In this document: in pieces, positions 1 through 6,449 of the stretch
Numbering within the stretch: the stretch's first letter is position 1
Layout of the letters: each line of letters starts with the position of its first letter
The notes under the pieces: model-generated
Told to the model about the DNA's origin: nothing
Databases searched by the model: none
The model's input: the letters and a program-made list of their open reading frames with translations, nothing else
From: Ga0077554 sp046590885
Lineage (GTDB): Bacteria; Pseudomonadota; Gammaproteobacteria; Ga0077554; Ga007554
Direction of reading: 5' to 3'
DNA: 12,391 nt
Assembly (NCBI GenBank): GCA_046590885.1
Contig: JBKJTS010000067.1
Span: 1-12,391 of the forward strand
Made by a program: the position numbers and the translations under genes

Positions 1-1167
1 CAGGCGCAATGCCTGGTGCATGCGTTGCGCAAGATTTTGCTGCTTTATACGCAGTTGATCCAGGCGATGTGAGGGAATATGGCGATACAAGCGCGATGAA
101 AGTTCAGCAAGTATGGACTGCTTATGTCGTGTCAAAACACGCTGGGCATGATGTAGACGCTGCTCCAGTTCATCAAGGCGTTGCGCCTGGCTGCGTAAAC
201 GCTGGCCAGGATGCTGCTGTCGCAAGCGTTGTGTCAGCCAGCGCAGCAGATGCTGTTTGGCCGTAACACGATCTTGCATGAGTGTTACAAGACGGCTACG
301 CTGACGTACAAATTTTTGCAGCCATTCTGTTTGATCCGGGCTTATCAATTCGGCCGCTGCAGATGGTGTGGCAGCACGTTGGTCTGCCACAAAATCCGCA
401 ATGGTGAGATCAACTTCATGACCGATGCCGGAGACTACGGGTATTGCGCAGGCATAAATGGCGCGTGCCACTGCTTCATCATTAAATGCCCATAAATCTT
501 CCAGTGAACCGCCACCCCGTGCCACGATTAATACATCGCATTCGTTGCGTTGCGATGCCAGATGAATAGCCCGTACAATTTGCGTGGGGGCGGCATTACC
601 CTGTACTTGTGTCGGATAAATAATTATCGGCAGCGCGGGAAAGCGTCGCTGTAAAATGCTGAGAATGTCATGAATGGCAGCACCCGTAGGTGAAGTGACT
701 ACACCAATACACCGTGGTAGCGTGGGCAAGATTTTTTTGTACGCAGCATCAAACAGACCTTCTGCCGCCAGACGTTGTTTCAGCACCTCAAAGGCGCGGC
801 GCAACGCGCCATCGCCGGCAGCTTCCATATGTTCAGCGATCAACTGAAATTCGCCACGCCCTTCATACAAACTAACCTGAGCACGGATTAATACATGCGT
901 GCCATTTTCTGGGGTAAAGCTGAGGAGGCGATTGCGTTGACGAAACATCGCGCAACGTACTGAAGCGACTTCATCTTTGAGAGTGAAATATACATGACCT
1001 GAAGACGGTTTGGCGAGATTGGAGATTTCGCCTTCAATCCAGATTAAAGGGAAATTGCCTTCCAGAAGCGAACGTGCTGCACGATTAAGTTCCGAAACAC
1101 TGTAAATTTCATGTGCAACATAGTCTGCTTGGGAGGAGGCTTGATTATAGGGCATAATGCTTTGCAT
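1..1167 (-). CDS. xseA: Exodeoxyribonuclease VII large subunit, C-terminus cut by window edge
   Basis: This is the large subunit of exonuclease VII, the cytoplasmic nuclease that, with XseB, degrades single-stranded DNA to oligonucleotides. Read on the minus strand, the frame is open from 1167 to the left edge and gives 389 residues. The family is about 450 residues long, so roughly the last 60 are missing. The N-terminal OB-fold is visible (YSVSELNRAARSLLE, then WIEGEISNLAKPSSGHVYF). It is followed by the catalytic-core signatures ARGGGSLEDLWAFNDE, GIGHEVDLTIADFVADQRA and ATPSAAAEL, and then the long Gln/Arg/Leu-rich coiled coil. I chose the ATG at 1167, where a GGG lies just upstream. An ATG four codons later (1155) has no better ribosome site. 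The gene points away from guaB, an order also found in Escherichia coli, with one extra small gene between them here. The identification is secure. Confidence 0.95.
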   Translation of the reverse strand, partial: MQSIMPYNQASSQADYVAHEIYSVSELNRAARSLLEGNFPLIWIEGEISNLAKPSSGHVYFTLKDEVASVRCAMFRQRNRLLSFTPENGTHVLIRAQVSLYEGRGEFQLIAEHMEAAGDGALRRAFEVLKQRLAAEGLFDAAYKKILPTLPRCIGVVTSPTGAAIHDILSILQRRFPALPIIIYPTQVQGNAAPTQIVRAIHLASQRNECDVLIVARGGGSLEDLWAFNDEAVARAIYACAIPVVSGIGHEVDLTIADFVADQRAATPSAAAELISPDQTEWLQKFVRQRSRLVTLMQDRVTAKQHLLRWLTQRLRQQHPGQRLRSQAQRLDELEQRLHHAQRVLTRHKQSILAELSSRLYRHIPSHRLDQLRIKQQNLAQRMHQALRL

Positions 1168-1223
1168 GCCCTGATCATACCGCAGCTTGCGTGGTAAGCC
1201 TAATGCCGTAAGCAAGGGTTAAT

Positions 1224-1317
1224 AAAAAAGCAGGAGTGGCGCTCGCCTTCTCGTACCTGAGAGAGGGTGGGAGGGTATCGCATCACGAAGAAGCGAGGGA
1301 GGTATTTCCGCTCCTGC
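1224..1317 (-). terminator. Long hairpin plus U-tract behind the DUF2892 gene
   Basis: On the minus strand a 7-bp outer stem (GCAGGAG at 1317-1311 with CTCCTGC at 1236-1230) is followed at once by six T (1229-1224). That is the form of an intrinsic terminator. It begins 7 bases after the stop of the small membrane-protein gene. The interior pairs further, imperfectly (1242-1254 with 1285-1297). The whole is an 88-base hairpin with a 30-base purine-rich loop, much longer than a usual terminator. It could also be the 3' part of a stable small RNA. It matches no riboswitch or housekeeping RNA consensus that I could recall. Confidence 0.65.
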
Positions 1318-1324
1318 AAACTGG

Positions 1325-1624
1325 TTAACTGCTGATATTCAAGTCCCTCTTCAGCGACGTACGTAAGATTGGTTTGTATGTTAATGCGGGGGCAGGGGCG
1401 TCGGAGTGACCGAATATGCGCAATACCACTTCAATAACATAGCCTGCCGGATCCCATTTCATAATCGCCGTTAGCACAAGGTAGGCTGCAATAATTGGAA
1501 AAACACTGGGGTGAATATCAGGTATGACGTCGGTGAGAGCCGCCAGTAATAATAACGTACCTGTAAATATTCTCAGTATTTTGTCTGTAGTGCTGATATT
1601 TTCAGTGATATCGAAATAGCTCAT
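1325..1624 (-). CDS. Small inner-membrane protein, DUF2892-like
   Basis: This 99-residue protein has two hydrophobic segments (about residues 16-34 and 41-55). They are separated by a short acidic, proline-containing turn, and a soluble tail of about 40 residues follows. The pattern (a start like NISTTDKILRIFTG, then helix, turn, helix ending in LTAIMKWDP) resembles the DUF2892 family of small inner-membrane proteins. That family has no firmly established reaction. The family's usual Cys-Pro after the second helix is absent here, where the sequence reads KWDPAG. A good ribosome site, AGGAG, lies 9 bases before the ATG at 1624. The gene points the same way as xseA but is closed by the hairpin at 1224-1317, so it is probably its own transcription unit. 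The membrane topology is clear; the family assignment is moderate. Confidence 0.75.
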   Translation of the reverse strand: MSYFDITENISTTDKILRIFTGTLLLLAALTDVIPDIHPSVFPIIAAYLVLTAIMKWDPAGYVIEVVLRIFGHSDAPAPALTYKPILRTSLKRDLNISS

Positions 1625-1717
1625 GCTCAGTACTCCTGTTTAAAATGTGTCCCACGTCATGTGCAGCTATGAAGAGTGTGTGAGTAGCCGCAAGAGACAA
1701 TTTACATGGGCAATGTG

Positions 1718-1774
1718 ACAGGCTTGGGTCATTACGGTGATATTACTATGTCGCGTAATGAAGAACTTGCCTGT
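1718..1774. repeat. Nested inverted repeat in the guaB upstream region
   Basis: The outer arms ACAGGC (1718-1723) and GCCTGT (1769-1774) enclose inner arms CATTACG (1730-1736) and CGTAATG (1754-1760), with 17 bases in the middle. The unpaired stretches between the arms are 6 and 17 bases on one side and centre and 8 on the other, so all 13 pairs could form in one cruciform or RNA stem. It lies about 100 bases upstream of the DUF2892-like gene and over 400 upstream of guaB. Its function is unknown. Confidence 0.45.
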
Positions 1775-2127
1775 TACCTGAGCTAATGCAGATCCTATGC
1801 CATAGTATAATTTTATATTATATATAATTGATTGTATTGTAGTTTAACCTTTTGACCTGTTTCGTAAAGTGCGACGCTAGTCCTTTTCGCGCACTAAATT
1901 CATGCAGTAATCGGAATGACGTGCGCTATCATTGCGCTGCAGCGGATTAAAAAAACAGCTTGCAGGATGGGATTTATACAATTTTGTTAAAAAACAATAA
2001 ACTACATAATAATAGCGGGGTATGAGCTTGTGTCCTATAATTTAAGTCTTGTGTATATATTAATTTTATTTTAATGATTTTTCTGTTTACAGTGAGAAGA
2101 GTCTCATTTCCGAGTTAGCTTGGCAGG

Positions 2128-2156
2128 TTTACCTGGTGACAAATAAAACTTATAAT
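2128..2156 (+). promoter_or_regulatory. Probable sigma-70 promoter of guaB
   Basis: The -10 box TATAAT (2151-2156) matches the consensus exactly. It is preceded after 17 bases by TTTACC (2128-2133), which matches the -35 consensus at four of six positions. This places the transcript start about 23 bases before the guaB ATG. The -35 box is overlapped by the palindrome CAGGT-TT-ACCTG (2124-2135), a possible repressor site. It does not resemble the PurR operator. Confidence 0.65.
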
Positions 2157-2185
2157 CAACAGATTTTTCACTGGGGAAGTCTCTC

Positions 2186-3646
2186 ATGCGAGTCTTACAG
2201 GAAGCCCTGACATTTGATGATGTATTGCTGGTGCCGGATCATTCTACGGTGCTGCCCAAGCAGGTAAGTCTTGGAAGTTGGCTGACGCGCGAAATCGCGC
2301 TGAATATCCCGCTGGTTTCAGCCGCGATGGATACCGTAACCGAAGCCCGCCTGGCGATCACCGTGGCGCAGGAAGGCGGCATTGGCATCATTCATAAGAA
2401 TATGACCATTGATGAGCAGGCCGAGCAGGTGCGCATTGTCAAGAAGTTCGAGAGCGGGGTTATTAAAGACCCGATCATGGTATCACCACGCACCAGCATT
2501 CGTGAGGTGCGCGCCTTGACGCGTGCGCACAATATCTCCGGTGTACCGGTGGTGGATGGCGAGGATCTGGTGGGGATTGTCACCAATCGCGACCTGCGCT
2601 TTGAAACCAGCTACGACAATCCGGTATCGAGCATCATGACGCCCAAAGAGCGGCTGGTCACGGTGCGCGAGGGGGCGGGGCGCGATGAAGTCGTTGCCTT
2701 GCTGCACAAGCATCGTATTGAAAAAATCCTGGTGGTGAATGACAGATTTCAATTGCGTGGCTTGATCACTGTTAAAGACATCCAAAAGGCCAAAGAAAAA
2801 CCCAACGCCTGCAAAGATCATCTGGCACGGCTGCGCGTGGGCGCGGCAGTGGGCACCGGTGAAGGCACCGACGAGCGCATTGCAGCCCTGGTTGCTGCAG
2901 GTGTCGACGTGCTGGTGGTCGATACCGCCCATGGCCATTCGCAAGGGGTGTTGGATCGCGTGCGTTGGGTAAAGCGTAACTTCCCCGATATGCAATTGAT
3001 CGGTGGCAATATCGCCACCGCCGCCGCCGCGCTGGCGTTAGTGGAAGCCGGTGCAGATGCTGTTAAGGTGGGTATTGGCCCCGGCTCTATTTGCACTACG
3101 CGTATTGTTACCGGCGTTGGTGTGCCGCAAATTACCGCCATATCCAATGTCGCCAATGCGCTGGCGGGCACGGGTGTGCCGGTGATTGCGGATGGTGGCA
3201 TCCGTTATTCAGGTGATCTCGCCAAGGCGATTGCCGCCGGTGCCTCTTCTGTGATGATCGGCAGCATGTTTGCGGGCACCGAAGAGTCGCCGGGTGATGT
3301 TGAACTGTTTCAGGGTCGCTCGTATAAGTCATACCGTGGCATGGGTTCCATTGGTGCCATGCAGCAAGGTTCCAGTGACCGCTATTTTCAGGAGATGACC
3401 GCCGAGGCAGAAAAATTGGTGCCGGAAGGCATCGAAGGGCGCGTGCCTTATAAAGGCAGTCTGGTGGCGATTGTGCATCAATTGATGGGCGGTGTGCGCG
3501 CCAGCATGGGTTACACTGGCTGCGCGGACATTGAAGAAATGCGCACCAAGCCAAAGTTTGTGCGTGTTACCAATGCTGGCATGCGCGAAAGCCATGTGCA
3601 TGATGTAACGATTACGCGCGAAGCACCTAATTACCGTATGGAATGA
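2186..3646 (+). CDS. guaB: Inosine-5'-monophosphate dehydrogenase
   Basis: GuaB oxidises IMP to XMP with NAD+, the first committed and rate-limiting step of GMP synthesis in the cytoplasm. The 486-residue length is normal for the family. The barrel begins with EALTFDDVLLVPDHSTVLP. Two CBS modules, which bind regulatory nucleotides, interrupt it at about residues 94-205. The catalytic loop GPGSICTTRIVTGVGVPQ carries the active-site cysteine at residue 303. The phosphate-binding GGIRYSGD, the GSMFAGTEESPG loop, the flap (SSDRYFQ) and the EGRVPYKG segment are all present. The ATG at 2186 is preceded by GGGGAAG at a suitable distance. guaA follows after 232 bases, an arrangement typical of Proteobacteria. 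The promoter at 2128-2156 is the likely driver. Nothing is missing or broken. Confidence 0.98.
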   Translation: MRVLQEALTFDDVLLVPDHSTVLPKQVSLGSWLTREIALNIPLVSAAMDTVTEARLAITVAQEGGIGIIHKNMTIDEQAEQVRIVKKFESGVIKDPIMVSPRTSIREVRALTRAHNISGVPVVDGEDLVGIVTNRDLRFETSYDNPVSSIMTPKERLVTVREGAGRDEVVALLHKHRIEKILVVNDRFQLRGLITVKDIQKAKEKPNACKDHLARLRVGAAVGTGEGTDERIAALVAAGVDVLVVDTAHGHSQGVLDRVRWVKRNFPDMQLIGGNIATAAAALALVEAGADAVKVGIGPGSICTTRIVTGVGVPQITAISNVANALAGTGVPVIADGGIRYSGDLAKAIAAGASSVMIGSMFAGTEESPGDVELFQGRSYKSYRGMGSIGAMQQGSSDRYFQEMTAEAEKLVPEGIEGRVPYKGSLVAIVHQLMGGVRASMGYTGCADIEEMRTKPKFVRVTNAGMRESHVHDVTITREAPNYRME

Positions 3647-3694
3647 CACGGGAGATTAAATCTTCTTCTTGTCATCTCTACCACAGTGATGACT

Positions 3695-3807
3695 GCATGG
3701 ATGCAAGGTAGAGCAACGCGCCGGGCAGGCTACTTTCGGCATCCTGCCTCTGGCGGCACTTGTGCATCCCTGACGGCGGCTGCCCAAGTGCGATGAGCGC
3801 AGGATGC
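3695..3807. repeat. Palindromic dispersed repeat in the guaB-guaA spacer
   Basis: The 232-base spacer has no gene, but it is highly structured. GCATCCTGC (3739-3747) pairs with GCAGGATGC (3799-3807). Nested inside, GCACTTG (3756-3762) pairs with CAAGTGC (3785-3791), which would make a strong RNA stem. Read on the minus strand, 3732-3769 matches an insertion in the Rhs gene (9945-9982) at 28 of 38 positions, including a 14-base identical run. The 14 bases at 3756-3769 are also identical to part of the guaA-tadA spacer. GCATGGATGC at 3695-3704 is the complement of the 10-mer repeated at 5549-5583. The element is thus a REP-like or small palindromic repeat. It may also act on the guaBA transcript. 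Confidence 0.65.
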
Positions 3808-3878
3808 GTAAGAACCACCAAGAGAAGTTGTCGGGAGAGAGCTTCACTCTTGCACAGCGTGGGATTATTTGAGTTAAA

Positions 3879-5465
3879 TTGAGCGATACATTGACTAATA
3901 TTCACGATCACCGCATTCTGATTCTTGATTTTGGCTCCCAATACACCCAGCTTATCGCGCGCCGTGTGCGTGAAGCGGGTGTGTATTGCGAGTTGCATCC
4001 ATACGATATGACAGATGCCGCGCTACGTGCGTTTAATCCGCGCGGTATTATTCTTTCGGGTGGCCCTGAATCTGTGACTCTGGCGTCTACGCCGCGTGCA
4101 CCTCAGGCCGTGTTTGACTTGGGGGTGCCAGTGCTGGGGATCTGCTACGGCATGCAAACCATGGCGGTGCAATTAGGCGGTGCTGTTGTGTCTTCGGCGC
4201 ACCGTGAATTTGGTTACGCGCAAGTGCGCGCTCGTGGGCACTCACAATTATTGCGCGACATTGAAGATCACTCCACATTAGAAGGTTATGGCATCCTCGA
4301 TGTGTGGATGAGCCATGGCGATCACGTTACACAACTGCCCGAAGATTTTAAAATCATTTCTAGCACCCCAGCTGCGCCGGTCGCCGGCATGGCAGATGAA
4401 GCGCGCGGTTTTTATGGCTTGCAATTTCATCCTGAAGTCACGCATACCCATCAGGGCGCACGTATTCTGCAGCGTTTTGTGCATGATATCTGTGGTTGTG
4501 CAGCACTCTGGAATATGACTAATGTGATGGACGAAAGCATTCGTCAGCTCCGCGAAAAAGTGGGTGATGATGATGTGCTGCTGGCGCTGTCCGGCGGTGT
4601 AGATTCATCAGTGGTGGCTGCGCTGCTGCACAAGGCTATTGGTAAACAGCTCACCTGTGTATTTGTCGACAACGGCCTGTTGCGCCTGAATGAAGGTGAT
4701 CAGGTGATGGCGACCTTCGCGCAGCACATGGGAGTGCGCGTGTTGCGGGTGAATGCCCAGCAGCGTTTTATGGATGCGTTAAGTAGCGTAGCTGATCCAG
4801 AAAAAAAACGCAAAATCATCGGCAACTTGTTTGTTGAAATCTTCGAAGAAGAAGCTGCCAAACTCACCAATGTAAAGTGGCTGGCGCAGGGTACGATATA
4901 CCCCGATGTGATTGAGTCCGCAGGTTCTAAAAACGGCAAGGCGCATGTTATCAAAACCCATCACAACGTGGGCGGCTTACCGGCGAATATGCGCCTGAAA
5001 TTGCTTGAACCACTACGCGAATTGTTTAAAGATGAAGTGCGCAAGCTGGGGACGGAGCTGGGATTGCCATCTGACATGGTGTATCGCCATCCATTCCCTG
5101 GGCCGGGCTTGGGTGTGCGCATTCTTGGTGAAGTAAAAAAGGAATACGCTGATATATTGCGTCGTGCCGATGCAATTTTTATTGAAGAGCTGCGCAAAAA
5201 TAATTTATACGACAAGGTAAGTCAGGCATTTGCGGTGTTTTTGCCGGTGAAATCAGTAGGTGTGATGGGTGACGGCCGGCGTTATGATTATGTGATCGCG
5301 CTGCGTGCCGTGGAAACGGTTGATTTCATGACGGCCCATTGGTCGCATTTGCCTTATGATGTATTAGGCACCATTTCAAACCGCATCATTAACGAAGTGC
5401 CGGGCATTTCACGCATCACTTACGACATCTCAGGCAAGCCACCTGCGACTATTGAGTGGGAGTGA
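3879..5465 (+). CDS. guaA: GMP synthase (glutamine-hydrolysing), TTG start
   Basis: GuaA aminates XMP to GMP with glutamine and ATP, completing the pathway begun by GuaB. The order of domains is standard. A class I glutamine amidotransferase comes first (ILDFGSQYTQLIARRVRE; nucleophile Cys89 in GICYGMQ; His184 and Glu186 in FHPEVTHT). The ATP-pyrophosphatase domain follows, with its P-loop SGGVDSS at residues 238-244. The dimerisation domain ends in KPPATIEWE. The start is unusual. A TGA at 3870-3872 closes the frame upstream, and no ATG or GTG lies between it and the conserved N-terminus. Translation must therefore begin at TTG 3879 or at TTG 3891, which aligns best with the E. coli start. 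Both have only a weak GAG upstream. At 528 residues (524 from 3891) the length is normal. The function is certain; the exact start is not. Confidence 0.97.
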   Translation: MSDTLTNIHDHRILILDFGSQYTQLIARRVREAGVYCELHPYDMTDAALRAFNPRGIILSGGPESVTLASTPRAPQAVFDLGVPVLGICYGMQTMAVQLGGAVVSSAHREFGYAQVRARGHSQLLRDIEDHSTLEGYGILDVWMSHGDHVTQLPEDFKIISSTPAAPVAGMADEARGFYGLQFHPEVTHTHQGARILQRFVHDICGCAALWNMTNVMDESIRQLREKVGDDDVLLALSGGVDSSVVAALLHKAIGKQLTCVFVDNGLLRLNEGDQVMATFAQHMGVRVLRVNAQQRFMDALSSVADPEKKRKIIGNLFVEIFEEEAAKLTNVKWLAQGTIYPDVIESAGSKNGKAHVIKTHHNVGGLPANMRLKLLEPLRELFKDEVRKLGTELGLPSDMVYRHPFPGPGLGVRILGEVKKEYADILRRADAIFIEELRKNNLYDKVSQAFAVFLPVKSVGVMGDGRRYDYVIALRAVETVDFMTAHWSHLPYDVLGTISNRIINEVPGISRITYDISGKPPATIEWE

Positions 5466-5540
5466 CGATTTTCCACCCCTTTCGTCCTGCGCAGCGGGTA
5501 TAGCGAAAGATGAGTACCCCTGTTGCGTTGTCATTTCGCC

Positions 5541-5583
5541 GCTCCTGCGCATCCATGCCCTCACAGCACTTGTGCATCCATGC
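5541..5583. repeat. Dispersed-repeat copy in the guaA-tadA spacer
   Basis: The 10-mer GCATCCATGC occurs twice in direct orientation (5549-5558 and 5574-5583). Between the copies lies GCACTTG, so the 14 bases at 5566-5579 are identical to 3756-3769 in the guaB-guaA spacer. An outer inverted pair, TGCGTT (5524-5529) and AACGCA (5591-5596), brackets the unit. It belongs to the same repeat family as 3695-3807 and fills most of the 151-base spacer, leaving little room for a promoter before tadA. Confidence 0.6.
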
Positions 5584-5616
5584 ACATCGAAACGCAGCGA
5601 GAAATCTTTAGCTAAA

Positions 5617-6111
5617 ATGGAACCTGAATCTCAACCCCCCCAAGGCGAAACCGATTTAAAGTGGATGCAGCACGCCCTGATGTTGGCGCAACGCGCTGCT
5701 GATGAAGGTGAAGTACCGGTGGGTGCGGTGCTGGTCAAAAACGGCCAGATGATTGCCGAAGGCTGGAATCGGCCTATCGCCAGCCATGACCCCACCGCAC
5801 ATGCTGAAATCATGGCGTTGCGGGCGGGCGCTGCGCAATCGCGAAACTACCGATTAGGCGACACCACCTTGTATGTTACGCTGGAGCCCTGTGCCATGTG
5901 CGCCGGCGCCATCATTCACGCACGTGTCGCCCGGCTGGTATTCGGCGCGCCAGACCCGAAAGGCGGTGCGGCAGGCAGTGTCTTCACTGTTTTACCCGGT
6001 GATCAGTTGAATCACCGGGTAATCTGTGAAAGGGGGCTACTTGCGGCGCCATGTGGTGATATACTTAGCCGCTTCTTCAGTGCGCGGCGCAAAGCCGCGC
6101 GTGATGAATAA
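5617..6111 (+). CDS. tadA: tRNA-specific adenosine deaminase
   Basis: TadA deaminates adenosine 34 of tRNA-Arg(ACG) to inosine, so that one tRNA can read several CGN codons. It is an essential zinc enzyme that works as a homodimer in the cytoplasm. The zinc and catalytic residues are all visible: His62 and Glu64 in TAHAE, and Cys92 and Cys95 in EPCAMC. The helix MQHALMLAQRAADEGEVPVGAVLV and the motif NRPIASHDPTAHAE are typical. From the ATG at 5617 the protein has 164 residues, close to the family norm of about 167. The same frame is open up to 5452, inside guaA, but that would translate the palindromic repeat and was not chosen. An alternative ATG at 5665 would still keep the domain. No strong ribosome site is seen. 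It probably shares the guaBA transcript, and the tRNA gene starts 13 bases after its stop. Confidence 0.95.
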   Translation: MEPESQPPQGETDLKWMQHALMLAQRAADEGEVPVGAVLVKNGQMIAEGWNRPIASHDPTAHAEIMALRAGAAQSRNYRLGDTTLYVTLEPCAMCAGAIIHARVARLVFGAPDPKGGAAGSVFTVLPGDQLNHRVICERGLLAAPCGDILSRFFSARRKAARDE

Positions 6112-6124
6112 CAGGATCTAACCT

Positions 6125-6215
6125 GGAGAGGTACCGAAGCGGTCATAACGGCGCCGACTCGAAATCGGATGGGGGTGAAAACCCCACGTGGGTTCGAATC
6201 CCACCCTCTCCGCCA
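6125..6215 (+). tRNA. tRNA-Ser, anticodon CGA
   Basis: The 7-bp acceptor stem is perfect (GGAGAGG at 6125-6131 with CCTCTCC at 6205-6211). It is followed by discriminator G and an encoded CCA (6213-6215). The anticodon loop CTCGAAA (6158-6164) gives anticodon CGA at 6160-6162, which reads UCG. The long variable arm (GGGGTGAAAACCCC) is a class II feature of serine tRNAs. The T arm GTGGG-TTCGAAT-CCCAC is perfect. The anticodon stem has four good pairs and an opposed G-A at its outer end. At 91 nucleotides the length is normal. It lies 13 bases behind tadA and marks the start of the accessory region, but I found no duplicated 3' end downstream. Confidence 0.97.
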
Positions 6216-6237
6216 ATTTCCCCCCTGTCTTTATGGT

Positions 6238-6257
6238 AGCAGACGCTGCTTTATTTC
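6238..6257 (+). terminator. Possible weak terminator after tRNA-Ser
   Basis: AGCAG (6238-6242) and CTGCT (6246-6250) form a 5-bp stem with a 3-base loop, followed by TTATTTC. The stem is short and the T-run is interrupted, so this is only a candidate for the end of the tadA/tRNA transcript. Confidence 0.3.
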
Positions 6258-6307
6258 ATCATCCTGTTATTCCCCGCCATTTTGGCAACATTTAGTGCTC
6301 AGCCCCC

Positions 6308-6350
6308 TTGACAACTCTTTAACCAGTGCGTACTGTCTGTACAGACTGTA
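6308..6350 (+). promoter_or_regulatory. Rhs promoter with overlapping LexA-box-like operator
   Basis: A consensus -35 TTGACA (6308-6313) is followed after exactly 17 bases by TACTGT (6331-6336), which keeps the key first, second and last positions of a -10 box. From that same position, 6331-6350 reads TACTG, ten bases, CTGTA. It differs from the enterobacterial and gammaproteobacterial LexA box (TACTG, ten bases, CAGTA) at one of ten conserved positions. The centre is a perfect 12-bp palindrome, GTCTGTACAGAC (6335-6346). A repressor bound here would cover the -10 box and start site. LexA is one candidate; an unknown palindrome-binding regulator is another. Confidence 0.5.
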
Positions 6351-6449
6351 AACATTATCCTGCGTGGACTAATCAGTTTGAACACCCCTTTCGATCATCT
6401 TCTTCTTGCCTTGCACAAATTTATAAAAATTTACTGGGAGAAGAATGCG

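Larger units (their letters stand above)
1625..2185. other. AT-rich divergent intergenic region between DUF2892-like gene and guaB
   Basis: This 561-base region contains no credible gene. It has a very AT-rich patch around 1804-1850 and another near 1976-2085. It must hold promoters for the minus-strand membrane-protein gene and for guaB. Only the guaB-proximal promoter is convincing. For the minus strand I see TATAAT-like and TATACT boxes in the 1804-1835 patch but no matching -35 box at proper distance. A nested inverted repeat lies at 1718-1774. Confidence 0.6.

Noticed and set aside
1..495. Plus-strand open frames of 85 and 94 codons at the left edge
   Set aside because: They are shadows of xseA, which reads through the region on the minus strand with clear family motifs.
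1224..1317. Glycine riboswitch, TPP riboswitch or small SRP RNA in the hairpin
   Set aside because: CUCUCUCAGG on the minus strand recalls the glycine aptamer and CUGAGAG the TPP one, but the other required conserved blocks are absent. The SRP GGAAG/AGCAG core is missing too.
5452..5616. A longer tadA start at 5452 overlapping guaA
   Set aside because: It would add 55 residues that translate the palindromic repeat and overlap the guaA end. TadA proteins are about 165 residues, which fits the ATG at 5617.
6125..6215. tRNA-Ser as the integration site of an island ending before pyrG
   Set aside because: I looked for a second copy of the tRNA 3' end between 11345 and 12291 and found none, and no integrase gene is present.
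6378..6449. TTG at 6378 as the Rhs start
   Set aside because: No ribosome site precedes it, while ATG 6450 has GGGAG at good spacing. It remains possible, because the promoter would be upstream of both.
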